64,000 nt of DNA from Streptomyces yangpuensis (GCF_001005295.1 NZ_LBMK01000002.1:1733849-1797848); one strand, 5' to 3'. Positions 25,708 to 35,022 are shown, numbered from the stretch's first letter. The notes: generated by a model from the sequence alone, not told the origin. A program made the numbers and translations.

Positions 25708-26355
25708 ATGTCTGAATCCGTTCCGCCGCCGTCCGAGCAGTTGCCCGAGAACGCGCCGGAGGCCGGTGCCCGCAAGCGCGAGCGTGTGGTGCTGTCCCGG
25801 CTGGTGCCCCGCAGCCGGCGCGCCCGATGGGTCGCGGCGGGCGCGGCCGTGGTGGTCGTGGGCGCCGGGGTCACGGCGGTCGCCGTGGCCGAGCACCACG
25901 ACCACCACGTGCGCGCCGACCGGGGTGCGCACATGCTCCGCTTCGGACCCGGCCACGAGGGGTGGGCCGAGCGGGGGCCGCACGGTGGGGAGGCCGGCGG
26001 CGAGCGCGCACGGAAGGGACCCGGCGGGGAGGACGGCCCCGCGGTGCGGGAGCGGTTCGGCCACCCCGACACCCCCGGACTCCCCGGTCTTCCGGGCCGG
26101 TCCGAGCGGCGCGACGGTTCCGGCAAGGGCGCCCAGGCACCCGCGCCGCTGCCCTCCCTGTCCATCGGCGACGCGGCAGGCAAGGCCGCCGCGGCCGTGC
26201 AGGGCGGGAAGGTGGAGAGCCTGCGCGCGGTCGCCCAGGACGGCGGCGGGGGCGCCTGGCTGGCCGTGGTCCTCGGCCCCGACGGTGTCCGGCACGCCGT
26301 CACGGTGTCCGGTACGGACGGCACGATCACCGGCAACACCACCCTCGGCGGATAA
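25708..26355 (+). CDS. PepSY-like membrane-anchored protein
   Basis: A 215-residue protein with a basic cytoplasmic N-terminus (RKRERVVLSRLVPRSRRAR), one membrane helix (about 44-65, WVAAGAAVVVVGAGVTAVAVA), a Gly/Arg/His-rich linker, and a C-terminal PepSY-like domain (about 150-215, LSIGDAAGKAAAAVQGGKVESLRAVAQ...). PepSY domains outside the membrane often modulate proteases or sense metals and envelope state. ATG 25708 has GGAGGAG seven bases upstream. It is divergent from the two-component genes and shares their CTTCAG array, so it is probably their target. Confidence 0.75.
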   Translation: MSESVPPPSEQLPENAPEAGARKRERVVLSRLVPRSRRARWVAAGAAVVVVGAGVTAVAVAEHHDHHVRADRGAHMLRFGPGHEGWAERGPHGGEAGGERARKGPGGEDGPAVRERFGHPDTPGLPGLPGRSERRDGSGKGAQAPAPLPSLSIGDAAGKAAAAVQGGKVESLRAVAQDGGGGAWLAVVLGPDGVRHAVTVSGTDGTITGNTTLGG

Positions 26356-26778
26356 TCCCGGCACCGCCGGCACCGCCTACCGGGCCATCGCGCGGCCCCC
26401 GATGCCGGGGGCCCCGTCGAGCCGGCCCCGCCACCAGGCGGCCATCCCGTCGCCGTCCAGGGCCGGCCCAGGCCGGGGTCCGCTCCACCTGGGCCCGGCC
26501 CAGCCGGCGGGCCGGCGCGACCAGTCCCCGGCCGACGGCCCCGCGGGCCCGGGGATGCGGTAGACGACGCAGGTGCCGCCGGCCGGGGGCGTGCGCGGGG
26601 GGCCAGGGGCGCACGGGGAAGTGAATGCGCTTCGTTCCCGGGATTTCCGAGGACCGGCTTGCACGATCGGGCCCGGTTTCCGATGGGGTGATGAGTGGGA
26701 GCGCCCGTCGCTCCGCGGCTGCTGGTGCGGGGGCAGGCAGCCGGCTGCAGCCGATCCACCGGGAAGGTTCACTCCGAC
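26356..26778. other. intergenic region without clear gene
   Basis: 423 bp between the PepSY-like gene and the sigma-factor operon. A minus-strand frame ending at 26377 (DGDGMAAWWRGRLDGAPGIGGRAMAR near its end) is open, but it has no recognisable start or family. The stretch 26625-26700 is less GC-rich and probably holds the promoter of the downstream operon. Confidence 0.4.
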
Positions 26779-27009
26779 GTGAATGCCGTCGATACGGTCG
26801 CCCTTGCGTTGTTGGTCACCATCGTGGTCAGCGTTGTCGCCATCGATGTGTTCCGGGCACGTGTGCGCCTGCCGGGTCCCGGGACGGAGAGAGAAGCCGG
26901 CGAGCCATCCGCCGGCCGCCGCCCCGAAGTCACCGGCGCCCGCCCCCGCCCCCGCCGGTTCACCGCCATCCCGACGGGCGGCGAGGAACAGCTGTGGGGG
27001 AGCGTATGA
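26779..27009 (+). CDS. small single-helix membrane protein, first gene of sigma operon
   Basis: A 76-residue protein. GTG 26779 starts MNAVDTVALALLVTIVVSVVAIDVFRARV, one membrane helix near the N-terminus, followed by a basic, Pro-rich cytoplasmic tail ending IPTGGEEQLWGSV. GGGAAGG lies 11 bases upstream. Its stop overlaps the sigma-factor start by four bases (ATGA), so it is coupled. I do not recognise the family; it lacks the zinc anti-sigma motif HxxxCxxC, so it is not a standard anti-sigma factor. Confidence 0.65.
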   Translation: MNAVDTVALALLVTIVVSVVAIDVFRARVRLPGPGTEREAGEPSAGRRPEVTGARPRPRRFTAIPTGGEEQLWGSV

Positions 27010-27584
27010 ACGAAGGGGAATTCGACCCATCAGGAGACCGGGCGGTCTCCAGTGAACTCGCCGGTGTGCTGCCGGTGGAGTTCACCGCTTTCCATTCCCA
27101 GCAGCACCGAGCCTATCTGCGCTACGCCCACCTGCAGTTGGGAAACCCCAAAGACGCCGAAGAAGTCGTCGACGACGTCTTCACCTTCCTGCTCAAGGTG
27201 TGGCGGCAGGCGCTGAAGGAGGCGAGCCTGCACGGTTTCGCCTGGGCGGTGCTGCGCGAACACGTCGAGCGGAGGCTGGCCGTGCTGGGCAGGCAGGTGG
27301 CCATGGTGGAGACGGCCTGGTTCGCGGCGCTGCGCCGCTCCTCACGTGAACGGCTGGAGCTGCTGGAGTCCAAACTCGGGCTGTACGCGGCGATCGCGGG
27401 CCTGTCCGAGCGGCAGTACGACGTGGTGCTGCTGGCCTTCCTGCTGGGAAACGACTGCGACACGGTAGCCCGGATGATGGGGATCTCGCCCGCCACCGTC
27501 CGGTCGCACATCCGCGGCGCACGCCGAACCCTGTCCCGCAAGCTCGGGGTGGACTGGATCCCCGGAGAGGAGAAGGACCAGTGA
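27006..27584 (+). CDS. ECF-like sigma-70 family factor
   Basis: A 192-residue sigma factor. Region 2 is weak but recognisable (HRAYLRYAHLQLGNPKDAEEVVDDVFTFLLKVWRQA, with the A.D.VQ-type helix), and region 4 is a clear helix-turn-helix (AIAGLSERQYDVVLLAFLLGNDCDTVARMMGISPATVRSHIRGARRTLSRKLG). It would direct RNA polymerase to a specific promoter set. ATG 27006 has GGGGGAG just upstream. The stop overlaps the next start (GTGA), so its translation is linked to the IclR-fusion protein, a candidate regulator of its activity. Confidence 0.82.
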   Translation: MNEGEFDPSGDRAVSSELAGVLPVEFTAFHSQQHRAYLRYAHLQLGNPKDAEEVVDDVFTFLLKVWRQALKEASLHGFAWAVLREHVERRLAVLGRQVAMVETAWFAALRRSSRERLELLESKLGLYAAIAGLSERQYDVVLLAFLLGNDCDTVARMMGISPATVRSHIRGARRTLSRKLGVDWIPGEEKDQ

Positions 27585-29287
27585 GCGACATGCCACGCCA
27601 CCACGACATGCCGCTGTGTGAACTGGACGCGTCCCTGGCGGACGCGACGGTGCTCGCGGAGGAGTACGCCGGATACGACGAGGGCGCGGCCCGGCGCCGC
27701 ATCGCCCGCCGGATCGCCGGTGACCGCGCCCGCTCGGCGCCGACCGGAGAGCCCTCGGGGGCGCCCGCCGGCCCCGCGTGCGGAACGGCCGACCCGGACG
27801 CGACCGACGACCTGGTCCTCGACGCGGCCTGCCACGTGCGGGCCGCCCGCGGCCTGGACGACGTGACCTGGTGCCTCGTGGAGAGCCGGGACTTCGCCGA
27901 ACTCGCCCTGGCCGCCGACTCCTGGCCGCACGGCGTGGACTCGGCGCTGCTCTTCGGCTGCCTGCTCCACCTCGCCGACCGGACGGAGGGCGCGCAGTTC
28001 TGGTTCCAGTACGCGGCCGGGGCGGGCTCGCAGACCGCCGCCCGCTGTCTCTACCTCCACCACCTGGCGCGCGCCGAGGTCGCGACCGCCCAGTACTGGA
28101 AGTGCCAGGCCGACGCCCTGCCGCCCGACGACCACCTGCCGCCCCTGCCGCAGGTCCCGCACGACCTCGAAGAGGCCCTCGGAGCCTCGGTCATCTGGAC
28201 GTCCCCGCCCATCACCACCCAGGACCTCAGCTCCCTGACCGGCGGACCGGGCCTGGCCAGGCCGCCCCTGCGGCTCCCGGCACGACTGCGGCAGGCCCTC
28301 ATGGCGCGTCCCCGCAAGGAGCATCCCGACCTCGGGGAGGTCTTCACCCCCGGCCCGCAGGTCGCCGTGGCCGTCGCGCAGAACGCCCGGCTCAACCCCC
28401 GGCACCTCACGGAGCAGGCGAACGGGTGGCCGCTCGAAGCGCTGAAACAGCCGCAGCCGAGGCCTGCGGCCCGTACGTCCCCCGAGGGACGCCCGGCCCC
28501 TGCGGCGCTGGAATCCGTTCATCAGGCGCTGCGCGTCCTGGAGGTCGTCAACCGCTGTTCGAGCGGCGTGAACCTGACACAGATCGCCCGTGAGACGAAG
28601 CTGCCGCAACTGGTCCTGGCCCGGGCCGTGGAGCAACTGGTCCGCGCGAGCCTGGCCACGCCGGTCGGACCGGACGCCTACGTCGCCGGGCACACCCTGC
28701 TGCTGGGCGAGACGGACGGCGCGGCCGGCCGCGGGCATCTGCGCGAGACACTGGCCTGGCTGCGGGACGCGGTCGGAGCCGCCGTCTACGTCGCCCGCTA
28801 CACCGACGGCGAGGTCGCCATCACGCAGTACGCGGACGGGCCGGCCACGCCCGTGGTCGAGGAGTGGGTCGACTTCCGGGTCGCCGCCCACGCCTCCGCG
28901 GTCGGCAAGGCACTGCTGGCCCAGCTGGACCACGACGACCGGCGCGACCACCTGGCCCGCCACCGGCCCACGCCCTTCACCCGGCACACCCTCACCAGCC
29001 GGCACGTGCTCTTCCGGCAACTCGACGAGCGCCCGCCCGGCACGCCCCTGCTCGACCTCCAGGAGTACGCCCTCGGCACGGTGTGCGCGGCGGTGCCGAT
29101 CACCGCCGGCCCCAATCCGGAATGCGTGGCCCTGTCCATCCCCGTCCCCGATCCGGGCCGGCTGAAGCAGGCGGCCCGGATCCTGCAGAGCGAGGCGGCC
29201 GCCGTCCTACTCGCGCTGATCGTCGCCGGCAGCACCCGGCCCACGGTCCGCAGGCCTGAGGACACCATCCTGTCCACCTCCGCCTGA
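27581..29287 (+). CDS. helical-repeat/IclR fusion regulator
   Basis: A 568-residue protein. Residues about 75-180 look like a helical repeat (ALLFGCLLHLADRTEGAQFWFQYAAGAGSQTAARCLYLHHL). Residues about 305-365 form an IclR winged helix (ESVHQALRVLEVVNRCSSGVNLTQIARETKLPQLVLARAVEQL), and about 370-555 an IclR effector-binding domain (AVYVARYTDGEVAITQYADGP...HASAVGKALLAQL). Ordinary IclR proteins are about 260 residues, so the N-terminal 300 are an addition. Coupled by GTGA to the sigma gene, it may sense a small molecule and tune that factor. Mechanism unknown. Confidence 0.75.
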   Translation: MSDMPRHHDMPLCELDASLADATVLAEEYAGYDEGAARRRIARRIAGDRARSAPTGEPSGAPAGPACGTADPDATDDLVLDAACHVRAARGLDDVTWCLVESRDFAELALAADSWPHGVDSALLFGCLLHLADRTEGAQFWFQYAAGAGSQTAARCLYLHHLARAEVATAQYWKCQADALPPDDHLPPLPQVPHDLEEALGASVIWTSPPITTQDLSSLTGGPGLARPPLRLPARLRQALMARPRKEHPDLGEVFTPGPQVAVAVAQNARLNPRHLTEQANGWPLEALKQPQPRPAARTSPEGRPAPAALESVHQALRVLEVVNRCSSGVNLTQIARETKLPQLVLARAVEQLVRASLATPVGPDAYVAGHTLLLGETDGAAGRGHLRETLAWLRDAVGAAVYVARYTDGEVAITQYADGPATPVVEEWVDFRVAAHASAVGKALLAQLDHDDRRDHLARHRPTPFTRHTLTSRHVLFRQLDERPPGTPLLDLQEYALGTVCAAVPITAGPNPECVALSIPVPDPGRLKQAARILQSEAAAVLLALIVAGSTRPTVRRPEDTILSTSA

Positions 29288-29294
29288 GTGCCCC

Positions 29295-29319
29295 GCGGGG
29301 CGGCCGTCCGCCGCCCCGC
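29295..29319. terminator. 10-bp hairpin between convergent genes
   Basis: GCGGGGCGGC (29295-29304) pairs perfectly with 29310-29319 across CGTCC, 7 bp after the IclR-fusion stop and 9 bp after the nadE stop on the other strand. Confidence 0.75.
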
Positions 29320-29328
29320 GCGTGCCGG

Positions 29329-30159
29329 TCAGGGGGCGATCGGGAGCTGCCGCTTGTGCTCGGTGGCCCGGTAGCGGCCCACGATGATGTCGAGCGCGGC
29401 CGGGTCGACGGGCTTGCCCTCCAGCACGTCGTCGATGTCGTCGTAGGTGACGCCGAGCGCCTCCTCGTCGGCCAGACCCGGCTTCAGCGTCTCCAGGTCC
29501 GCGGTCGGGGTCTTCCAGATCAGCGAGGACGGCGCTCCCAGCGCCTCCGCCGTGGCCCGGACCCGGCGCTTGGTCAGGCCCGTCAGCGGGACCACGTCGG
29601 CCGCACCGTCGCCGAACTTCGTGAAGAAGCCGGACACCGCCTCGGCGGCGTGGTCCGTGCCCACCACGAGACCCGCGTGCGCGCCCGCCACCGCGTACTG
29701 GGCGATCATGCGCTGGCGGGCCTTGATGTTGCCGTGCACGAAGTCCTGGTGGTGCGCGTCACGGAAGACCGTGCCGCCGGCCCGGACCGCCGCCAGCGCG
29801 GCGTCGCTCGACGCCTTCACGTCGACGGTCAGAACCTGGTCGGGCCGGATGAACTCCAGGGCCAGCTGCGCGTCCGACTCGTCCGCCTGGATTCCGTACG
29901 GCAGCCGCATCGCGAAGAACGTCGCCTCCTGCCCGGCCGCGCGGACCCGCTCGACCGCGAGCTGGCACAGCCGGCCCGCGGTGGTGGAGTCCACACCGCC
30001 ACTGATGCCGAGGACCAGCGAGCGCAGGCCCGTGGAGAGCAGCCGGTCGGCGAGGAAGGCCACGCGGCGCTCGATCTCCTCGTGGGCGTCGAAGGACGCG
30101 CTCACCTGGAGGTCCCGGGCGATCTCCTGCTGCAGCGATATGGACGCCTGGTCGGTCAC
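29329..30159 (-). CDS. nadE: ammonia-dependent NAD+ synthetase
   Basis: A 276-residue NadE. The ATP pyrophosphatase P-loop reads LVLGISGGVDSTTAGRLCQLA, followed by MRLPYGIQADESDAQ, GNIKARQRM, and VVGTDHAAEAVSGFFTKFGDGAADVVPLTGLTKR. There is no N-terminal nitrilase/glutaminase domain, so the enzyme uses ammonia to amidate nicotinate adenine dinucleotide, the last step of NAD+ synthesis in the cytoplasm. Length matches E. coli NadE (275). Start GTG 30159 has GAGGAG at good spacing. Confidence 0.96.
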   Translation of the reverse strand: MTDQASISLQQEIARDLQVSASFDAHEEIERRVAFLADRLLSTGLRSLVLGISGGVDSTTAGRLCQLAVERVRAAGQEATFFAMRLPYGIQADESDAQLALEFIRPDQVLTVDVKASSDAALAAVRAGGTVFRDAHHQDFVHGNIKARQRMIAQYAVAGAHAGLVVGTDHAAEAVSGFFTKFGDGAADVVPLTGLTKRRVRATAEALGAPSSLIWKTPTADLETLKPGLADEEALGVTYDDIDDVLEGKPVDPAALDIIVGRYRATEHKRQLPIAP

Positions 30160-30334
30160 GATTGCTCCTCGGTCGGGCCCGCGGACAGTTCGGCTCGCGC
30201 CGCGGGGCGGACCGCGGGCGCGATGAAGGGGGCCGGAAGCACTCTAGAGGAAAGGCCGCGAAGCCCTGCTCAAGGGCCGCGACGGGCGTACGCCGGCCAG
30301 GCCGGCCGGACTGCGTACGGCCGGACGGACGCCG

Positions 30335-30985
30335 TCACCCCGCCGCGAGCAGAGCGGGCAGCTCCCGCATGTCGTGGAACACCTGCGTTCCCGGACCTTC
30401 GAGCCGCTCGGGCGGGGTCATCCCGCCCCCGAAACCGAAGGCCCGCATCCCGGCGGCGCGGGCCGCCTCCACCCCCGGACGGCTGTCCTCGACCACCGCG
30501 CAGGCCGCCGGATCGACGCCCATGCGCTGCGCGGCGTACAGGAACAGGTCCGGGGCCGGCTTGCCGCGGGCGACCTCGGTGGCGCTGAAGATACGGCCCG
30601 CGAAGCGGGCGTAGAGCCCGGTGCGGCCCAGGGTGTGGCGCATCTTCTCGTGGGAGCCGCTGGAGGCGACACAGGTCGGCAGAGTGATCGCGTCGAGCGC
30701 CTCGGGCAGTCCCTCGACGGCGGTCAGCCCGGCGTCCACCGCCTCGCGGTGGAACTGCTCGAACCGCTTCCCCCAGACGTCGGCGGTCGTCCCGCCCAGC
30801 CGGGCGGCGATCAGCTCGCGCACCGAGGCGTTGGACCGCCCGATGAACAGGTCGATCACGTCGCGCTCGGTGAGCGGCCACCCCAGCTCCGCCCCCAGGG
30901 CCACCTGCACGCGCGTCGCGATGCGTTCGGTGTCGACGAGCACACCGTCGCAGTCGAATATGACGAGTTCAATCGGCTTGATCAT
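30335..30985 (-). CDS. HAD-superfamily phosphatase/phosphomutase-like hydrolase
   Basis: A 216-residue HAD protein of the beta-phosphoglucomutase-like branch: motif I VIFDCDGVLVDTE, cap domain, motif II CVASSGSHEKM, motif III RGKPAPDLFLYAAQRMGV, motif IV VVEDSRPGVEAARAAGM. Such enzymes dephosphorylate sugar phosphates or similar small metabolites in the cytoplasm; the substrate is unknown. It lies 175 bp downstream of nadE on the same strand and may be independent. Confidence 0.9.
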   Translation of the reverse strand: MIKPIELVIFDCDGVLVDTERIATRVQVALGAELGWPLTERDVIDLFIGRSNASVRELIAARLGGTTADVWGKRFEQFHREAVDAGLTAVEGLPEALDAITLPTCVASSGSHEKMRHTLGRTGLYARFAGRIFSATEVARGKPAPDLFLYAAQRMGVDPAACAVVEDSRPGVEAARAAGMRAFGFGGGMTPPERLEGPGTQVFHDMRELPALLAAG

Positions 30986-31180
30986 CCCCGCAGCATAGGG
31001 TCCGGGCCGGACGGGCCGTGGCGGAGCCCGCGGACCGAGACATTCCGTCCGTGCATGAGGCGCCGGAGGCGGGGCATGCGCAGTTCACGGGGCGAACGGA
31101 ACACCCCGCGCACGACGCACCAAGAAGGACGGACGGCGGATCACCCGCCGTCCCCCGTCCACCGGAGGAGTTGTTTCCGC

Positions 31181-31546
31181 GTGACTGAGCATGTGTGGAG
31201 TTTCAAGTCGACCTCGGGCCACCTGGCCGGCACCGATCTGACGGGCTACAAGGTCGAGGCGACCGACGGCGGCATCGGCAAGGTGGACAAGCACTCCGAC
31301 GAGGTCGGTGACGCCTACCTGGTCGTGGACACCGGGGTCTGGATCTTCGGCAAGGAGGTCCTGCTGCCGGCGAGCACCGTCGTCAGCATCGACCCCGAGG
31401 AGCAGGTCGTCTACGTGGACCGCACCAAGGGCCAGATCAAGGACGCCCCCGAGTTCCACCGGGAGAAGCACCTCGGTGACCGGGACTACCACCAGGAACT
31501 CGGCACCTACTACGCCACCACCCGTCTCGGCCTCCCGCCGCTCTGA
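31181..31546 (+). CDS. PRC-barrel domain protein
   Basis: A 121-residue protein with one PRC-barrel: HLAGTDLTGYKVEATDGGIGKVDKHSDEVGDAYLVVDTG, then LLPASTVVSIDPEEQVVYVDRTKGQIKDAPEF. The C-terminal part (YHQELGTYYATTRLG) is conserved in Streptomyces stress-linked PRC-barrel proteins. It probably binds protein or RNA; role unknown. GTG 31181 has GGAGGAG about 11 bases upstream. A strong hairpin follows. Confidence 0.85.
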   Translation: MTEHVWSFKSTSGHLAGTDLTGYKVEATDGGIGKVDKHSDEVGDAYLVVDTGVWIFGKEVLLPASTVVSIDPEEQVVYVDRTKGQIKDAPEFHREKHLGDRDYHQELGTYYATTRLGLPPL

Positions 31547-31570
31547 CCGGCCGGAGTCCGACCGCTTGCA

Positions 31571-31609
31571 GGCCGTGGGCCCGAACTCCTCGAGTTCGGG
31601 CCCACGGCC
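31571..31609 (+). terminator. 18-bp perfect hairpin
   Basis: GGCCGTGGGCCCGAACTC (31571-31588) is the exact complement of 31592-31609, with a CTC loop. It lies 25 bp after the PRC-barrel gene. Confidence 0.85.
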
Positions 31610-31684
31610 GTGCCGTGCCCCTCGCGGAGGAGCAGCACCGCAGTACGGCCGCATGGCCGACCGGGTCCGGGACACACGCGCCAT

Positions 31685-33268
31685 GTGCTGAAACTACTTG
31701 TGGTGGCCGTCCTCGGCCCGCTCGCGGCGGCCACCGGCGCCGCCGCCCTCCTCGTCTCCCCCTGGTGGTGGGCCGCGGCCGCCCCGCTGCTCCTGCTCGC
31801 GGCGACGGCGGTCCACGACGTCGTCCAGCGGCGGCACTCCGTCCTGCGCAACTACCCGGTCCTCGGACACCTCCGCTTCGCGCTGGAGAAAGTGCGGCCG
31901 GAGATCCAGCAGTACTTCATCGAGCGGAACTTCGACGGCCGCCCCTTCGACCGCGACACCCGCGACCTCGTCTACGAGCGCGCCAAGGGCACCGACTCGG
32001 AGGAGCCCTTCGGCAGCGAGCTCGACCTCTACCAGCCGGGCCGCGAGTACCTCACCCCGTCCATGGCCCCCCGGCCGGTACGCACCACCCCGCCCCGCGT
32101 CCGCGTCGGCGGACCCGACTGCACCCGGCCCTACGACATGGCCCTGCTGAACGTCTCGGCGATGAGCTTCGGCTCGCTCTCGGCCCAGGCCGTACTCGCA
32201 CTCAACACCGGTGCCCGGCTCGGCGGCTTCGCCCACGACACCGGAGAGGGCGGTCTGTCGCCGTACCACCTGCGCCCCGGCGGGGACCTCATATGGGAGA
32301 TCGGCACCGGGTACTTCGGCTGCAGGACGGCCGACGGCGGCTTCGACGAGCGGCAGTTCGCCGAAAAGGCCGCCCGCGAGCAGGTGAAATGCGTATCCCT
32401 GAAGATCAGTCAGGGCGCGAAGCCGGGCATCGGCGGCGTCCTGCCCGCCGCCAAGGTCAACGCGGAGATCGCCCGGGTCCGCGGGGTCCCGCAGGGGAAG
32501 ACCGTCATCTCGCCGCCCTACCACCGCGTGTACTCCACCCCGCGCGAACTGGTGCGCTTCCTGGCGCGGATGCGCGAGCTCGCCGACGGCAAACCCGTCG
32601 GCTTCAAACTGTGCCTCGGCTCGCGCCGCGAGTTCCTCGCCGTCTGCAAGGCCATGCTGGAGGAGGGCAGCACCCCGGACTTCATCGTCGTCGACGGCGC
32701 GGAGGGCGGCACGGGCGCCGCGCCGCTGGAGTTCGTGGACAACGTCGGCCTGCCGCTCGGCGAGGGCCTGATGACCGTGCACAACGCCCTCGTGGGCACC
32801 GGACTGCGCGACCGGATCCGGATCGGGGCCAGCGGCAAGGTCGCCACCGGCAGCGACCTCGTCAAACGGCTCCTCCAGGGAGCCGACTACACCAACGCCG
32901 GCCGCGCCATGATGTTCGCGGTCGGCTGCATCCAGGCCCAGCGCTGCCACACCAACACCTGTCCGGTCGGCGTCGCCACCCAGGACGAGCGGCGCGCCCG
33001 CGCCGTCGACGTCCCCGACAAGTCGCAGCGCGTACGGCGTTACCAGGAGGCCACGGTCAAGAGCGCCCTGCAGATCATGGCCTCGCTGGGGGTCGACGAT
33101 CCGCGCGGCCTGCGCCCCCACATGCTGCTGCAGCGCGTGGACCCGCACACCGTCCGCTCCTACGCCGAACTCCACTCCTGGCTCGCCCCCGGACAACTCC
33201 TCGCATCCGTACCCGCCGACTGGGCATCCGACTGGGAGGCGGCCGACCCGGACCGCTTCGCCCACTGA
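31685..33268 (+). CDS. FMN-binding glutamate synthase-family protein
   Basis: A 527-residue protein with an N-terminal membrane-like segment (LLVVAVLGPLAAATGAAALLVS, LLLLAATAVHDVV) and a large glutamate synthase alpha-type TIM barrel: NVSAMSFGSLSAQAVLALN, EGGLSPYHLRPGGDLIWEIG, GGTGAAPLEF, RIGASGKVATGSDLVKRL, and the cysteine cluster CIQAQRCHTNTCPVGVATQ. It lacks the glutaminase and FAD parts of real GltB, so the reaction is uncertain. GTG 31685 lacks a strong ribosome site. The PoxB-like gene begins 26 bp after its stop, so the two are co-transcribed. Confidence 0.88.
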   Translation: MLKLLVVAVLGPLAAATGAAALLVSPWWWAAAAPLLLLAATAVHDVVQRRHSVLRNYPVLGHLRFALEKVRPEIQQYFIERNFDGRPFDRDTRDLVYERAKGTDSEEPFGSELDLYQPGREYLTPSMAPRPVRTTPPRVRVGGPDCTRPYDMALLNVSAMSFGSLSAQAVLALNTGARLGGFAHDTGEGGLSPYHLRPGGDLIWEIGTGYFGCRTADGGFDERQFAEKAAREQVKCVSLKISQGAKPGIGGVLPAAKVNAEIARVRGVPQGKTVISPPYHRVYSTPRELVRFLARMRELADGKPVGFKLCLGSRREFLAVCKAMLEEGSTPDFIVVDGAEGGTGAAPLEFVDNVGLPLGEGLMTVHNALVGTGLRDRIRIGASGKVATGSDLVKRLLQGADYTNAGRAMMFAVGCIQAQRCHTNTCPVGVATQDERRARAVDVPDKSQRVRRYQEATVKSALQIMASLGVDDPRGLRPHMLLQRVDPHTVRSYAELHSWLAPGQLLASVPADWASDWEAADPDRFAH

Positions 33269-33294
33269 CCCCCTCACCACCGGAGGACCGTCCC

Positions 33295-35022
33295 ATGGCA
33301 CGCACCGTCGCCCACGTCATCGTCGAGGCACTGAAGGACCTGGGTGTCCGGCACGTCTTCGGGGTCGTCGGAGACGCCCTGAACCCACTGACCGACGCGA
33401 TCCGCACCACCGACGGCCTGGAGTGGGTCGGCTGCCGGCACGAGGAGGCCGCCGCGTTCGCCGCCGGCGCCCAGTCCCAGCTCTCGGGCGTCCTCGGGGT
33501 GTGCGCGGGCACGGTCGGGCCGGGCTCCGTACACCTGCTCAACGGGCTGTACGACGCGGCCAAGAGCCGTGCCCCGGTCCTCGCGATCTGCGGTCAGGTG
33601 CCCCTCGCCGAGATGGCGGGCGACTACTTCCAGGAGGTCGACAACGACCTCCTCTTCCGTGACGTGGCCGTCTACCGGGCCACGGTCACCTCCCCGGACC
33701 AGATGCCCCGCATGCTGGAATCCGCCGTTCGCGCGGCCGTCGGCCGGGGCGGGGTGGCGGTGCTCACCGTGCCCGCGGACCTCGGTGACCGGGAGCTCGG
33801 CGAGGACCGGCCCGCCCGGTTCGCGCTGGGCCGGGCCGTCACCCGCCCGGACGACACAGCCCTCACCGAGGCCGCCGAGCTCCTGAACGCCGCCTCGCGC
33901 GTCACCCTGCTGGTCGGCCGCGGAGCCCGCGACGCCCGCGGCGACGTGCTGCGCACCGCGGAGCGGCTCGCCGCGCCCATGGTGCTCACCCTCAAGGCGA
34001 AGGAGGGCTTCGAGGACGACAACGCCTACGAGGTCGGCCAGACCGGCCTGATCGGCAACCCCGCCGCCGCGCACGCCCTCGACCACGGCGACGCCCTGCT
34101 CATGCTGGGCACCGACTTCCCCTACCGCGACTGGTACCCGAAGGACTGCAAGGTCGTCCAGATCGACGTCCGCGAGGAGCACCTGGGGCGGCGGGTACCC
34201 GTGGACGTGGGCCTGGCCGGAGACGTCGGGGCGACGTTGCGGGCCCTGCTGCCGCTGCTGGACCAGGTGCCCGACCGGGACCATCTGGTCGATGCACGCG
34301 ACCGGTTCGCGAAGTGGCGGGAAGGACAGCTCCGGCTGGCCGACCCGGCGCACGACCGGCGCCCGTCCGGCAGGCTGCGGGCGGCCCTGGACAACCGGGA
34401 CCACGCCGTCCGCCCCGAAGCCCTGGCCGCCGCGGTGGACACGTACGCCGCCGACGACGCCGTCTTCACCTCCGACACCGGCATGGCCACCGTCTGGCTC
34501 TCGCGCTTCGTCACCATGCGCGGCGGCCGGCGGCTGATCGGCTCCTACAACCTCGGGTCCATGGCCAACGCCATGCCGCAGGCCCTCGGGGCACAGCTCT
34601 GGGCGCCCGAACGGCAGGTCGTCGCCCTGTGCGGCGACGGCGGCCTGGGCATGCTGCTGGGCGACCTCATGACGATCGCCGCGTACCGGCTGCCCGTGAA
34701 GATCGTCGTCTTCGACAACCGCCGTCTGGGCATGGTCGAACTCGAACAGGAACAGGCCGGGCTGCCCGAGTTCGGCACCGGTCTCGACAATCCCGACTTC
34801 GCCGCCGTCGCCACCGCGCTCGGGTTCACGGGCGTTCGCGTCACCGAACCGGACGGCCTGCACGACTGCGTGCGCGAGGCGTTCGCGACGCCGGGGCCCG
34901 TCCTGCTGGACGTACTGACCAATCCCGACGAGATCGCCGTCCCCGCCAGGCTGACCGTCGGCCAGGCATGGGGTTTCGCCCTGGCCAAGGCCAAGGAGAT
35001 CCTGCCGGGCACGGCCGGCTGA
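33295..35022 (+). CDS. poxB: PoxB-type ThDP-dependent pyruvate oxidase/dehydrogenase
   Basis: A 575-residue ThDP enzyme. PYR domain about 1-170 (VFGVVGDALNPL, catalytic Glu in GCRHEEAAAFAAGAQ), central FAD-like domain about 190-330, and PP domain about 370-540 with the ThDP motif GDGGLGMLLGDLMTIAAYRLPVKIVVFDN. Closest in length and layout to E. coli PoxB (572), which decarboxylates pyruvate to acetate with electron transfer to quinone. A C-terminal quinone-binding helix is not obvious, so acetolactate-type relatives remain possible. Start ATG 33295 with GGAGG. Confidence 0.82.
   Translation: MARTVAHVIVEALKDLGVRHVFGVVGDALNPLTDAIRTTDGLEWVGCRHEEAAAFAAGAQSQLSGVLGVCAGTVGPGSVHLLNGLYDAAKSRAPVLAICGQVPLAEMAGDYFQEVDNDLLFRDVAVYRATVTSPDQMPRMLESAVRAAVGRGGVAVLTVPADLGDRELGEDRPARFALGRAVTRPDDTALTEAAELLNAASRVTLLVGRGARDARGDVLRTAERLAAPMVLTLKAKEGFEDDNAYEVGQTGLIGNPAAAHALDHGDALLMLGTDFPYRDWYPKDCKVVQIDVREEHLGRRVPVDVGLAGDVGATLRALLPLLDQVPDRDHLVDARDRFAKWREGQLRLADPAHDRRPSGRLRAALDNRDHAVRPEALAAAVDTYAADDAVFTSDTGMATVWLSRFVTMRGGRRLIGSYNLGSMANAMPQALGAQLWAPERQVVALCGDGGLGMLLGDLMTIAAYRLPVKIVVFDNRRLGMVELEQEQAGLPEFGTGLDNPDFAAVATALGFTGVRVTEPDGLHDCVREAFATPGPVLLDVLTNPDEIAVPARLTVGQAWGFALAKAKEILPGTAG

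Noticed and set aside
31615..33294. Extended N-terminus of the PoxB-like protein
   Set aside because: The frame is open far upstream, but it reads out of frame through the glutamate synthase-like gene; ATG 33295 with GGAGG is the real start.
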